A stretch of DNA of 64,000 bases from positions 36,492-100,491 of the forward strand of contig CAMAFY010000005.1 of NCBI GenBank assembly GCA_945833885.1, written 5' to 3'. Both the position numbers and the translations under genes were made by a program. Position 1 is the stretch's first letter, and each line of letters begins with the position of its first letter. This DNA is from an uncultured Bacteroidales bacterium (GTDB taxonomy: Bacteria > Bacteroidota > Bacteroidia > Bacteroidales > Bacteroidaceae). Shown here piece by piece: positions 7,865-16,266 of the stretch. The notes under the pieces were generated by a model. The model saw nothing but the letters and a program-made list of their open reading frames with translations. It was not told where the DNA came from and ran no database searches.

Positions 7865-8941
7865 TTAGAATGAGAGCCGGCGCGTGAAACCGATGAGAAA
7901 GCAATGGTTCCAGGCGTGACGGTCGAGGTGGTTGACGCGGCTTTGGCGGATATCGGCGCCGTAACCTGCCACAATGTAGGCCTTACGGACGGGAAAACGC
8001 AGGGTGGCGTCCAAACGTAGGGAGGGAACATTCCCGGGATAGGTGAAACGGACATTGCCGTCGTAGTGCCCTAACGAGAAGATTTCGTAGTACGACTGCC
8101 CATATTGTGGCGAAAACATCAGTCCTGCCAGCGGAGACTCTGCGGAAATGCGGGCGGAACATCCCTTCCCGAACATCCGGAATGCGTAGTCTGCCACCAC
8201 CATGGCGCGGACATCGAAGGCGGCGCGCCCCTGTGCCGGGTTGTTTCCGTTGCGTGTGGAATACGTTCCTCCGGTGTTGATGCCGGCAATTCCCCCGGCG
8301 CGCAGCCGCCAGTTCGGAGAAAGTTGCCAATTATACTGCCATCCGAAGTGGAATTCAACGTTTCCATCGTAGAAATCGGCGTTCTTCGCCTGGTTTTCCG
8401 CCCATGTTCCGTCCACGTCGAGGCGCAGGAATGTGATGACGTTTCCGTTTCCCCAGCGTGCCGTGCCCTCGTTCTCCATGGAAAGTCCGGCAGAGGGACC
8501 GTTGTAGTCGAGCGGTGAGAGGTAGGAATCGTAGAGGGCGTTGCCGCCGATGCGGAAAATCCAGGTGCGTCCTACCGTCCTTCTCTGCGCGTTTTCCGTG
8601 CTTTTCCCATGTGCATTTGCCGTGCTTTCCAGCGTGTTTGCCACACTTTTCTGCGCGTTTTCAGCGTTTCCTCTCATGTTTTCCGCGCTTTTCCCATGTG
8701 CATTTGCCGTGTTTCCTGGCGTTTTTGCCGCACTTCCCAACGCATTTACTGCATTTTCCATCGCATTTGTGGCACTTTCCAACACATTTACTGCATTTTC
8801 CATCGCATTTGTCGTGCCTTTTTCCTGTGGACAGGCAGCATCCGCCAGTAAATACTTTGCATTTTCCTGCGCGTGCGCCGTGCTTGCCGGCCCGAAGAAG
8901 GGCAGGAAGAGTAGCGGAAGGGGGAGGATGCGGTGGAACAT
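7865..8941 (-). CDS. Outer-membrane beta-barrel-like protein with N-terminal 7-residue repeats (possibly DUF3316)
   Basis: Function unknown. It has a signal peptide (MFHRILPLPLLFLPF...AHAQ). Residues 44-118 are a low-complexity run of seven-residue units such as TNAMENA, VNVLESA, VNALGSA, ANAHGKS and TENAQRR. From residue 125 on, alternating aromatic beta strands (WIFRIGGNALYDSYLSPLDY, FLRLDVDGTW, FHFGWQYNW) end in FTRRLSF, an aromatic C-terminus typical of outer-membrane barrels. The YDSYLSPLDYNGP segment reminds me of the Bacteroidetes family DUF3316, but I could not check this. It is 36 bases upstream of the S41 gene and 44 bases downstream of the GHL10-like gene, so it probably belongs to one envelope operon. 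Confidence 0.75.
   Translation of the reverse strand: MFHRILPLPLLFLPFFGPASTAHAQENAKYLLADAACPQEKGTTNAMENAVNVLESATNAMENAVNALGSAAKTPGNTANAHGKSAENMRGNAENAQKSVANTLESTANAHGKSTENAQRRTVGRTWIFRIGGNALYDSYLSPLDYNGPSAGLSMENEGTARWGNGNVITFLRLDVDGTWAENQAKNADFYDGNVEFHFGWQYNWQLSPNWRLRAGGIAGINTGGTYSTRNGNNPAQGRAAFDVRAMVVADYAFRMFGKGCSARISAESPLAGLMFSPQYGQSYYEIFSLGHYDGNVRFTYPGNVPSLRLDATLRFPVRKAYIVAGYGADIRQSRVNHLDRHAWNHCFLIGFTRRLSF
8588..8812 (-). repeat. In-frame 21-bp repeats coding for 7-residue units
   Basis: Within the outer-membrane protein gene the DNA repeats with a 21-base step; TTTACTGCATTTTCC for instance recurs 42 bases apart. About eleven units are recognisable. The composition (TTTTCC, GCATTTG) resembles the intergenic 22-base arrays nearby, but the period is a multiple of three, as needed to keep the frame. 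Confidence 0.85.
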
Positions 8942-8985
8942 GCGGAGGTTGGAGGGGAAAAGAATGGGGAAACTGGGGAGAAACG

Positions 8986-10428
8986 TCAGAGACTTTCGTT
9001 GCCGAAAGCGTCCATCGCCTTGACGATGATCTTATCGTTGAGGCGCTGGGGCAGGCTCGGGACGTAGAGATAGTGGAGCGTCTTCAAATGATGTGCCAAT
9101 ATCTCCACCGTACCGTCCTTCTCTTCGCGGTAGATGTTGTAGACCACGGGGGTGGCATCCTTCACGGCTTCCCATGTGATGAACAGGCAATAGTCGTCGC
9201 GGCGTTGCATTTTCACCTTCGGAGTGCTGGGCGGCGTGCTGTCAATCCAGGTCATTGGCGGTGTAAGTGCCGGCTGGGCGTTGAATTCGCGGCAGAAGTC
9301 GTATATGCCTTTATGGTCATCGAGCAGGAAACGTGCGCGGAAGAAAGCCTGTCCACCGGTACGTATTTGCCGGAGAAAGTTCATTTGGCGGGTCAGGGCG
9401 TCGAGGTTCCAGTCCTTTTCCTGCGGTGAAAGCAGGTAGACTCCCAGTCCCGGCACCACAGGATGTCCGTAACTTTCCTGCTGCCAGTTGGCGGCGAAGG
9501 GGTAAAAATGTTGTCCATCGAAATACATCATCGGAAAAAGCCAGTCCATATAGCCCTCTTTCAGCCAAAGTTGGGCGTCCTGTGCTACGGCATCACGGGC
9601 ATTCCAGCCCCGACTTGACGCTCTTGGCAGGTCAGAGTACTTACCTACGGGCGAGCAACTCAGTTTTATCCATGGCCGAATGGCGCGGACGGCGTCGTGA
9701 ACTGCCTTGACGGTGCGCGTCACTTGCTCGCGTCGCCACTGGGTTTTCGGCGTTCCCTTGCCCCATTTCCGGTATGACACGTCGTCATTGAAGTCCATTT
9801 CGCGCTCGGGATACCGGATATAGTCGAGGTGGATGCCGTCCACGTCGTAGTTTTGTACGATCTCCTGGCATAGATTTGCAATGTATGGCGCTGTGCCCGG
9901 CGCTCCCGGGTCCATAAACCACCGGTTTCCGGCACGCTGACACAGGTCAGGATAGCGTGCGCTGACGGCTTTTTTACCCAACTGCCGCGCCTGCGAGGTG
10001 CTGCAAATGGGGTATGCCACCACGTAAGCATGGAGTTCCATGCCCCGGCGATGCGCCTCGTCGATGGCGAAGGCCAGAGGATCGTAGGGTGGAGCAACGC
10101 CGGGTGTGCCGGAAAACGCGCCGTCCCAGGGTTCGTATTCCGAAGGGTACGCCACGGTTCCGCGGATGCGGGTCTGGAAAAGCACGACATTGATGCCGGC
10201 AGCCTTCAGACGATCGAAGTCTTTACAAAGGAGTTCTTTCTGCAGTTCTGCCTTGTATTCTGTCTGGGCATATTGGCGGCCGGGCCAGTCGATGCCGCCC
10301 AACGTGCAGTACCATACGGCACGGATTTCCCGTTCGTACGGCATCAGTTGGAAAGGCTGCGGCCACATTTGGGCGGAACCTCGGAGGGAGGTCAGCAGAA
10401 AGACGAGGAGGATGAGGAAATTTTTCAA
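8986..10428 (-). CDS. GHL10-type glycoside-hydrolase-like protein (DUF187/YngK family)
   Basis: Predicted TIM-barrel glycosidase-like exported protein; family members are thought to act on peptidoglycan-related or other glycans, but the substrate here is unknown. Family signs: EIRAVWYCTLGGIDWP near the start, INVVLFQTRIRGTVAYPSEY, GMELHAYVVAYP, DVDGIHLDYIRYP and YMDWLFPMMYFDG. A C-terminal fibronectin-like part follows (WEAVKDATPVVYNIYREEKD). No ATG exists ahead of the signal peptide; the best start is TTG at 10428, which gives a perfect leader (KNFLILLVFLLTSLRGSAQ). The farther TTG at 10569 would run through a repeat array. Product 480 residues. It sits between a TPR gene and an outer-membrane protein gene on the same strand. 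Confidence 0.87.
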   Translation of the reverse strand: MKNFLILLVFLLTSLRGSAQMWPQPFQLMPYEREIRAVWYCTLGGIDWPGRQYAQTEYKAELQKELLCKDFDRLKAAGINVVLFQTRIRGTVAYPSEYEPWDGAFSGTPGVAPPYDPLAFAIDEAHRRGMELHAYVVAYPICSTSQARQLGKKAVSARYPDLCQRAGNRWFMDPGAPGTAPYIANLCQEIVQNYDVDGIHLDYIRYPEREMDFNDDVSYRKWGKGTPKTQWRREQVTRTVKAVHDAVRAIRPWIKLSCSPVGKYSDLPRASSRGWNARDAVAQDAQLWLKEGYMDWLFPMMYFDGQHFYPFAANWQQESYGHPVVPGLGVYLLSPQEKDWNLDALTRQMNFLRQIRTGGQAFFRARFLLDDHKGIYDFCREFNAQPALTPPMTWIDSTPPSTPKVKMQRRDDYCLFITWEAVKDATPVVYNIYREEKDGTVEILAHHLKTLHYLYVPSLPQRLNDKIIVKAMDAFGNESL

Positions 10429-10562
10429 GGGAAAGGAGGGGAATGTGTGGCGGTTGGGGATGATTTCCGCCGGAGAATTCGCGAAAACTATGGTGAAAAC
10501 CGATAGGATATGGGGATGGTTCCAAGAAGGAACAGAGATGTCTCTAATGTGAATTTGGGGTG

Positions 10563-10672
10563 GCTCCAACGGAAAACTGCATTGTTCCGAAGGGTAAATG
10601 CGATGATTGCGATACGAAGTCGCGGTGATTCCGATGTGAAACCGGGGTGAATTCGATGGAAAGTGATGAACG
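10563..10672. repeat. 22-bp degenerate tandem array between TPR and GHL10-like genes
   Basis: The element TTCCGA/TTGCGA recurs at about 10563, 10585, 10607, 10629 and 10651, with units such as GCGGTGATTCCGATGTGAAA. Steps are 22 bases, with one near-fit at the left end. Confidence 0.8.
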
Positions 10673-10691
10673 AAGACGGACGAAAGACGGC

Positions 10692-11429
10692 CTAATCCTC
10701 TTTGAGGCGTTGCATGAAGTGCTGGACCTCGTTGTCCGGAAGCCCGTGTTTTTCCGCAAGTTTGATGTCGCGGCGCGCATATCCGTGCTGTCCAAGCATG
10801 AGGTATGTCTCGGCTCTCAGCAGGTATGCCTCGGCATTTTCCGGATGTTGCGCGATGAGACTGTCGAGGATGTCGAGTGAATCGTAGACGGCACCGGAAC
10901 GGTTCAGCGCGATGGCTTTGAGCAGGAGCAGATGTTCGTCGTCGGGATGTTGGAGCAACAGGTTGTCATAGTCGCGCAGGGCGAGGTCGAACATTTGCAG
11001 TTGCAGGTAGCAGGTGGCGCGGTCTTCGCGGGCTTCGCCCATGTTTGGCTGTCGTTGCAGCACCTTGTTGAGGAAATTCACGGCTTCTTTCCATCTGTTC
11101 CGCGCCATTGCGATGCGTCCAAGATTGTGTTCCACCACATAATTCCCCGGAGCGTCTGGGCGCAGACGCAGGGCACGCTCCAGCAAGTCCTGGGCTTGCA
11201 GCAGCGAATCGGCGTGAAGATAGTTGAAAGCGCGCGTCAGACAATCGATATATTCCAGGGAATCCTGCTCCAACTGCCATTTTTCGCGGGCGGCAATGTC
11301 GTAGTCCTCCTTCGTTTTGCCGCTGACCCGCCCCGTATGCATGTCGATTACGGTCTGCGCATGCAGACTTTCGGGCAGCATACACAGTAGCATCAGCAGT
11401 GAAAGGGTGGTGAACGGGCGGTGGATCAT
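10692..11429 (-). CDS. Tetratricopeptide-repeat protein, exported
   Basis: Helical-repeat scaffold of 245 residues with a signal peptide (MIHRPFTTLSLLMLLCMLPES...LHA). From residue 60 on there are about five TPR units, for example NYVVEHNLGRIAMARNRWKEA, followed by VLQRQPNMGEAREDRATCYL and HPENAEAYLLRAETYLML. Such proteins hold multiprotein assemblies in the periplasm. It is the first gene of the minus-strand run TPR, GHL10-like, outer-membrane protein, S41 lipoprotein, but a 263-base gap with repeats separates it from the next gene, so membership of one transcript is uncertain. Partner unknown. Confidence 0.85.
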   Translation of the reverse strand: MIHRPFTTLSLLMLLCMLPESLHAQTVIDMHTGRVSGKTKEDYDIAAREKWQLEQDSLEYIDCLTRAFNYLHADSLLQAQDLLERALRLRPDAPGNYVVEHNLGRIAMARNRWKEAVNFLNKVLQRQPNMGEAREDRATCYLQLQMFDLALRDYDNLLLQHPDDEHLLLLKAIALNRSGAVYDSLDILDSLIAQHPENAEAYLLRAETYLMLGQHGYARRDIKLAEKHGLPDNEVQHFMQRLKED

Positions 11430-11508
11430 GGGAGATGGAGGGATGGGAATGTTGGGGGAAAGGGAGGAAATCCTCGGAGGAAAGCCTGGAAACAGCGGAG
11501 GATGCTAA

Positions 11509-11645
11509 GGGTAAACGCGGGAAAGATGCGTTGAAAACGCGACAGGTGGCGGGTAAACGTCCGGAAGACCGTGGGTGATTATTCTGCAGGTGGCGGGTAA
11601 ATATACCGTCAATGGTGGGTAAACGTCCGGAAGGCAGCGGGTGGA
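11509..11645. repeat. 22-bp degenerate tandem array between recX and the TPR gene
   Basis: The element GGGTAAAC/GGGTGATT lies at 11551, 11573, 11595, 11617 and 11639, an exact 22-base step. An earlier copy at 11509 is 42 bases away. Best unit: GGTGGCGGGTAAACGTCCGG. Confidence 0.88.
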
Positions 11646-11656
11646 AATGCTGGGAA

Positions 11657-12139
11657 TCAGAGGTTCTTCAGCCGTTCGATGATGCGGAAAACCTCGTCGG
11701 CCTCGAAGCCTTTTGAGGCGGCAAAGCGCAGGAGTTTTTGTGTTGCCTTGTAGGTTTCGCCCTCGTCTTCGGGGTTGAAATCCAATGTCCGGAACTTCGC
11801 CATCAACACATTTCGCATCATTTCGCGGTAAGTCCCGTCATCGGCATCGGTCAGCGCCGCCTCGATGTCGGAGTTTCCGATGCCCTTCATCCGCAGTGCG
11901 GCGCGTATTTTCATCTTTCCCCAATGGTCGTATGCCAGTTTGTCGTGGACGAAGGCCCGTGCATAGCGTGCCTCGTTGAGGTAACCGTCCTCTTCAAGCC
12001 GGGCGATAATCGGTGCGATGCTTTGCTCCGGGAGTTGTCCCTCGCGGAGTTTTTTGATGATTTCCTGCCGGCAACATTCCCGTAGGGAGCATCTTCTTGT
12101 AGCCCAGGAAAGGGCGGTTTCATCGGTAAAAGGCTTCAT
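11657..12139 (-). CDS. recX: Regulatory protein RecX
   Basis: Modulates the RecA recombinase filament in the cytosol. The 160 residues show the three-helix tandem repeats of the family: CSLRECCRQEIIKKLRE, IIARLEEDGYLNEARYARAFV and the central HWGKMKIRAALRMKGI, a RecX hallmark. The ATG at 12139 (MKPFTDETALSW) fits the family; a start 45 bases upstream is possible but unsupported. recA is not nearby. Repeat arrays lie on both sides of the gene. Confidence 0.92.
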   Translation of the reverse strand: MKPFTDETALSWATRRCSLRECCRQEIIKKLREGQLPEQSIAPIIARLEEDGYLNEARYARAFVHDKLAYDHWGKMKIRAALRMKGIGNSDIEAALTDADDGTYREMMRNVLMAKFRTLDFNPEDEGETYKATQKLLRFAASKGFEADEVFRIIERLKNL

Positions 12140-12236
12140 TTTCTGTGGATGAGGATGCAGGTTTTCTGTGGAGAGGACGGACACTTTTGGGTGTGTGATC
12201 CGATGTCTACGTATCCGCGTTGCGAATATTCCGTCT

Positions 12237-12360
12237 CACCGCCACACATTCTATGTCGGACCGTCCCGCGTTTTTGTTTGACCATACCGCAGTTTCTGTC
12301 CGACCATCCCGCTTTTTCTGTTTGACCGTCCTGCAGTTTATACATAGCCGTCCCGCACCT
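12237..12360. repeat. 22-bp degenerate tandem array upstream of recX
   Basis: GACCGTCCCGC and variants start at 12237, 12259, 12280, 12302, 12324 and 12346; steps are 22 bases with one of 21. It occupies the centre of the 308-base gap 12140-12447. No gene is seen in the gap. Confidence 0.88.
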
Positions 12361-12447
12361 TATATATAATTAAGACACGGTTTCATGTAAAAACGTTACG
12401 GCTTTATGGATGAAAGTTGCGTGTTTTGTCGATGAAAACGCGGAAAA

Positions 12448-13233
12448 TCATTTGATGACGCTACGGATTACAAACCAGCAATGTTGGAAAAAGGTGCTGA
12501 TTTTACCGTAATGGTGGCACATGATGTTGTAGCGTTCGAGTAGCGATTCCTTGTGGCGCTGCACGCTGACGCCGCCTTCGAGGTAGTCCGTCACGATGAT
12601 ATGGGTGTTCAGGAGCGGCAGTTTCAGCCGTTCCACCTCCTTCATGATGCGGATACACCAGTCGAAATCGGCGCTCAGACAATAGTTCTCACGGTCATAA
12701 GGGAACTTTCGGGCAATGTCGAGGCGCGCGAAGAATGCCTGATGACAGACGAGCATTCCCGATTTGAAGGATTTCCATGACAATTTTTCCGGAGGAGTGA
12801 GGCGGCGGTGCGCGAGAAAGTTGCCGTCGCGGTCCACGATATCGGTGTGTCCGTAGAGCACAGCCGGACGGCTTTTCCGTTCTTTCGCATCCTCCATTTG
12901 GGAGGCGATGTCGCTAAGCACGGTGGAATTGTGGAATTTGTCGCCGGCGTTGAGAAAAAGTATGTAGTCGCCGGTGGCAAGTTGCAGGGCTTTGTTCATC
13001 GCATCGTAGATACCTTCGTCGGGTTCTGAGCGACAAACGATTTCATGTTGCACACTTGCCAGGGAGTTTCGCTGCTGATAGAAGTGGATAAGCGCGAGCG
13101 TCTCGTCCTGACTGTTGCCATCGATAATCAGATGTTCCACGCCGGGATAGTCCTGTGTCTCGACGCTTTTGATGGTGCGTCCGATAAGATGGCCCGCATT
13201 GTAGCAGACTGTGGCGATGGTGAAACGGATCAT
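12448..13233 (-). CDS. Glycosyltransferase family 2
   Basis: Transfers a sugar from a nucleotide donor, most likely for capsule, O-antigen or another surface glycan, at the cytoplasmic face. The 261-residue product has the GT-A start MIRFTIATVCYNAG, the acceptor-side block SEPDEGIYDAMNKAL and GDYILFLNAGDKF, typical of WcaA-like GT2 enzymes. The ATG at 13233 is chosen because everything upstream in frame is low-complexity and overlaps the GT4 gene. It follows the GT4 gene by 101 bases on the same strand, so the two probably act on the same glycan. Donor and acceptor are unknown. Confidence 0.9.
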   Translation of the reverse strand: MIRFTIATVCYNAGHLIGRTIKSVETQDYPGVEHLIIDGNSQDETLALIHFYQQRNSLASVQHEIVCRSEPDEGIYDAMNKALQLATGDYILFLNAGDKFHNSTVLSDIASQMEDAKERKSRPAVLYGHTDIVDRDGNFLAHRRLTPPEKLSWKSFKSGMLVCHQAFFARLDIARKFPYDRENYCLSADFDWCIRIMKEVERLKLPLLNTHIIVTDYLEGGVSVQRHKESLLERYNIMCHHYGKISTFFQHCWFVIRSVIK

Positions 13234-13334
13234 AGCGGAAGGTTTCGTGAGCGTTTTTTTATCGTTTAGCAGGAAATGCCTTGTGTTAGCCGTTGGGAAA
13301 CACCGGTAGGTTCCGGTATGTTCCCCTCCGTCTG

Positions 13335-14606
13335 TCAGGGTGTCCTGCGGTAAAGTTCCATGTAGCGTTGCGCCACCTTGGCGGTGCTGTAAGTCTCCGT
13401 CGCGTCTTTTCGGGCAGCGATGGCAAAATCCTGGCGTCGGGGGTGCAGGATGATGTCCTCCAAAGCCTGGCAGAACGCCTCGCTGTCGGCGGGCGGTACG
13501 AGGTAGCCGTCCGTGCCGTGGCTGACCATTTGTCCGATTCCGCCCACAGCGGTGGCGACAACCGGAAGCCCGCATGCCTTGGCTTCGACAATCGTGTTGG
13601 GGAGGTTTTCCATCATCGATGCCATGTTGAAGATGTCGGAGGCGCGGAAAATGTCGCGCATTGTGCCGCGGTCGGCGACGTATTCAAAGGGAATCATCTC
13701 GCATTCACAGCATTCGCGGTGGGCGGTGGCGTTCTTTCCAACGGCAACCACGCAAAGTTCCTCGCGGAATTGCGGATGTCGGGCGATGAGGCGACGGACC
13801 GCCTCGGCGAAAATTCCGAAACCTTTATTGGCGTCGTTGATGTTGTAGGCCACAAAGAGTAGGATGGTCTTCCCGAGGGGCAGCGAAAGCCGTTTGCGGA
13901 GCCCGTCCTTTTCGTCGCCGGTGCCGCATGGCGAGAAGAAATCCGTGTCAAGCGGGTTGGCAATGTCCGTGACATGCTGTCCCTGCATCAGGGGAGAGCG
14001 GCGCACCATGTCCGCCAAGTATCTGCTGCATGCCACGAAGGCGATGCCGCCTTGCCGGAAAATCCGCTGTTTGCGTTGGAAGACACGCCGTGAAATGTCG
14101 TTCGCGGAACGTCCGCAGAGCGGCAACATCCGTGTGAGTACGCTGGACTTGAGTTTCGGACATTCGCCGCATCCCGTCTTCCAACGTTGGCATTCCTCCG
14201 GAAGATGACAGACTCCCAGGGCCGGCCATGCGTCGTGGAGGGTCCATACCAGCCGCTTCTGCCGTTCCTTGCAGCGCAGAACGAGGCGTTCAAGCCCGTC
14301 CATGCTGAGCATGGCTTGGTTCACCCAGTGGAGATGGACGACGTCCGCCCACTCGAAATCCGGCAGTTGCGTGATGTCCGTGCCGCATCCGCCGTGGTCG
14401 ATGCTGAAAACATTGGGGTAGTCGAAGCCGTTGTGGTAGAGTGCTTCCAGACGTTCCCACACGAATTTTAGGCGCTGGCGCGGACGGTTGCCGCGTGTCA
14501 GCATCCTGACTTCGCATCCTGCACCGCGCAAAGCCTCGGCAAGACGCCCGGCAGCGATGGAGGCACCGCCGGTGTGGAGCGTAGTGTTGACAATGAGGAT
14601 GTTCAT
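13335..14606 (-). CDS. Glycosyltransferase family 4
   Basis: GT-B-fold retaining glycosyltransferase, 423 residues, cytosolic or membrane-associated. The N-terminus MNILIVNTTLHTGGASIAAG is the acceptor-side Rossmann strand and Gly loop; VHLHWVNQ, TLHDAWPALGVC and the C-terminal donor motif MENLPNTIVEAKACGLPVVA (E-x7-E type) are all present. A cysteine-rich insert (CHLPEEC, TGCGECP) near residue 150 is typical of one GT4 subgroup. The ATG at 14606 is chosen; an extension to 14750 would translate a 22-bp array. Works with the neighbouring GT2 gene, role in a surface polysaccharide inferred. Confidence 0.91.
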   Translation of the reverse strand: MNILIVNTTLHTGGASIAAGRLAEALRGAGCEVRMLTRGNRPRQRLKFVWERLEALYHNGFDYPNVFSIDHGGCGTDITQLPDFEWADVVHLHWVNQAMLSMDGLERLVLRCKERQKRLVWTLHDAWPALGVCHLPEECQRWKTGCGECPKLKSSVLTRMLPLCGRSANDISRRVFQRKQRIFRQGGIAFVACSRYLADMVRRSPLMQGQHVTDIANPLDTDFFSPCGTGDEKDGLRKRLSLPLGKTILLFVAYNINDANKGFGIFAEAVRRLIARHPQFREELCVVAVGKNATAHRECCECEMIPFEYVADRGTMRDIFRASDIFNMASMMENLPNTIVEAKACGLPVVATAVGGIGQMVSHGTDGYLVPPADSEAFCQALEDIILHPRRQDFAIAARKDATETYSTAKVAQRYMELYRRTP

Positions 14607-14639
14607 AGATGCGATGATGGGTGTGGATGGGCGGGGGAG

Positions 14640-14710
14640 AAAGTTCCGATGTTCCGATTGAAAAGTTCCGATGTTTCGGGCGGAAAGTTCCGATGTTTCC
14701 AGTCCGTTTT
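14640..14710. repeat. 22-bp degenerate tandem array upstream of the GT4 gene
   Basis: TTCCGATGTTTC starts at 14644, 14666 and 14688, exactly 22 bases apart, with units such as GGAAAGTTCCGATGTTTCCA. To the right, CACGCTGCA recurs about 43 bases apart between about 14748 and 14800, possibly a second, weaker array. The rest of the 319-base gap 14607-14925 shows nothing else. Confidence 0.82.
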
Positions 14711-14925
14711 GCGGAGGTTTCCAGAAGGCTTTGCAAGCCCTGGGGAACACGCTGCAAAGATTTGCAAAGCGTGTGCAACGATTTTCAAAACACGCTGCAG
14801 AAACTTGAGGGCCGTGCCTCGGACTCTGGATGTGAATCCCGCAGGCAGAGGTGGGCTGGTGGGCAGTTGTCCAGAAAACGTCTGCCGGCGTCCGACATCC
14901 GCCTTACGGCTTTTCCACTCCGCCT

Positions 14926-15963
14926 TTACGCCTGTTCGGCGTGTTCCCTTACGATGGGGCGTATCTGTTCAAGGATGTCGTAGAGGTGTTCTTCCGTCTC
15001 CGCCTGCAACATGGCAATGCGTGTGTCGCGGAAATTGGGGATGCCTTTGAAAAGAGGTGACGCTGCCAGATGGCGGCGGATATGCAGAATGCCGCGATAT
15101 TCATCGATTCTCTCGATGGATTCGTGGATTTGTTCTTTCAGAATGTCCAGTTTCCAGTCGGCAGACATGTCGGTGGTCGTGCCGTCGAGCACGTCGCGGA
15201 TTTCGCGGAATATCCACGGTCGGCCAAAGGTGGCGCGGCCCACCATGACGGCGTCGACGCCAAAATCGTCAAAAGCACGCTTGGCTTGCTCGCCGTTTGT
15301 GATGTCTCCGTTGCCGATGATTGGGATTTTCATGCGCGGATTGCGCTTCACCTCGCCGATAAGTGTCCAATCCGCCTGTCCGGTGTACATTTGACTGCGC
15401 GTGCGACCGTGGATGGTCAGGGCTTCGGCGCCGGCATCCTGGATGTGTTCTGCAAGGTCCACGATGAAAGGAGTGCGCTTTCCGCCGTCGGGGGCATCGA
15501 TGTAGAGTCCGGGAACGTCCCATCCGAGGCGCGTTTTCACGGTGACGGGCACGCGGTCTCCCACACGTCTTACCACACGTTGTATGATGTCGAGCATGAG
15601 TTCCGGCGTTTGCAGCATTCCGGCTCCCGCACCTTTGCCCGCCACACGCTTGACGGGGCATCCGAAATTCAGGTCGAGGATGTCGGGATGTGCGGTTTCG
15701 ACGATGATTTCTGCCGCATCTTCCACGGCATCCGGGAAGCGTCCGTAGGTCTGGATGGCGACGGGACGCTCGTCATCGCTGACTTTCAGTTTCTGAAACG
15801 TCTTGTTTACGCTGCGAACCAGCGCATCGGCGGCCACAAACTCGGAATAAACCATCGAGGCGCCCAAGCGTCGGCAGAGCAGACGGAAGCCGATGTCGGT
15901 GACATCTTCCATAGGGGCGAGGAGCACGGGACGGGGACCGAGTTGGATGTTGCGGATGTTCAT
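14926..15963 (-). CDS. dusB: tRNA-dihydrouridine synthase, DusB type
   Basis: FMN enzyme that reduces uridine to dihydrouridine in the D-loop of tRNA. The 345 residues begin with the FMN-binding LLAPMEDVTD; the catalytic cysteine is in LNFGCPVKRV (Cys102), followed by GKGAGAG, TVKTRLG, TIHGRTR and IIGNGDI, all family blocks. Start ATG at 15963 fits the family. A hairpin at 16011-16035 lies just upstream and probably ends the previous transcript, so dusB may have its own promoter, though no TAnnTTTG was found. Confidence 0.94.
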   Translation of the reverse strand: MNIRNIQLGPRPVLLAPMEDVTDIGFRLLCRRLGASMVYSEFVAADALVRSVNKTFQKLKVSDDERPVAIQTYGRFPDAVEDAAEIIVETAHPDILDLNFGCPVKRVAGKGAGAGMLQTPELMLDIIQRVVRRVGDRVPVTVKTRLGWDVPGLYIDAPDGGKRTPFIVDLAEHIQDAGAEALTIHGRTRSQMYTGQADWTLIGEVKRNPRMKIPIIGNGDITNGEQAKRAFDDFGVDAVMVGRATFGRPWIFREIRDVLDGTTTDMSADWKLDILKEQIHESIERIDEYRGILHIRRHLAASPLFKGIPNFRDTRIAMLQAETEEHLYDILEQIRPIVREHAEQA

Positions 15964-16010
15964 GCGGAGGAGGGTGGAGGATTCGGATGTTAAATCGGGT
16001 AAAATCCAAA

Positions 16011-16035
16011 AAAAATCCCCACGTCAGGGATTTTT
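16011..16035 (-). terminator. Putative terminator upstream of dusB
   Basis: Nine-base stem AAAAATCCC / GGGATTTTT with a 7-base loop. The T run lies at the end of the stem on either strand, so it could work in both directions; on the minus strand it would stop read-through from the CPBP gene. Confidence 0.55.
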
Positions 16036-16057
16036 AATGGGGGTGATGTCTTGTTTG

Positions 16058-16200
16058 GTGTGTTGCAATCCTTTATCCAGTGTGTTGTGACACCCTGTTT
16101 AATGCGTGGCAACATTTTACATGAATGGATGCTGCCCGGTGTATAAAGGATGGCGGTATCTTGTTTGAAGGATGGCGGAATCTTATGCCTGAGGCGGTAA
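16058..16200. repeat. 22-bp degenerate tandem array between dusB and the CPBP gene
   Basis: GTGTGTTG lies at 16058 and 16080, then GCGTGGC/GGATGG-type units at about 16105, 16127, 16148 and 16170, steps of 21-22 bases. The array takes up most of the 303-base gap 15964-16266; no gene is visible in it. Confidence 0.75.
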
Positions 16201-16266
16201 GACTTTATGCCCATGTCCGCCGTTTACGGGTGGAAAACGCTTTCAGGGATACGGAAAATGGCGGTT

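Noticed and set aside
14607..14750. N-terminal extension of the GT4 enzyme
   Set aside because: It also runs through a repeat array; the conserved first strand begins at the ATG at 14606.
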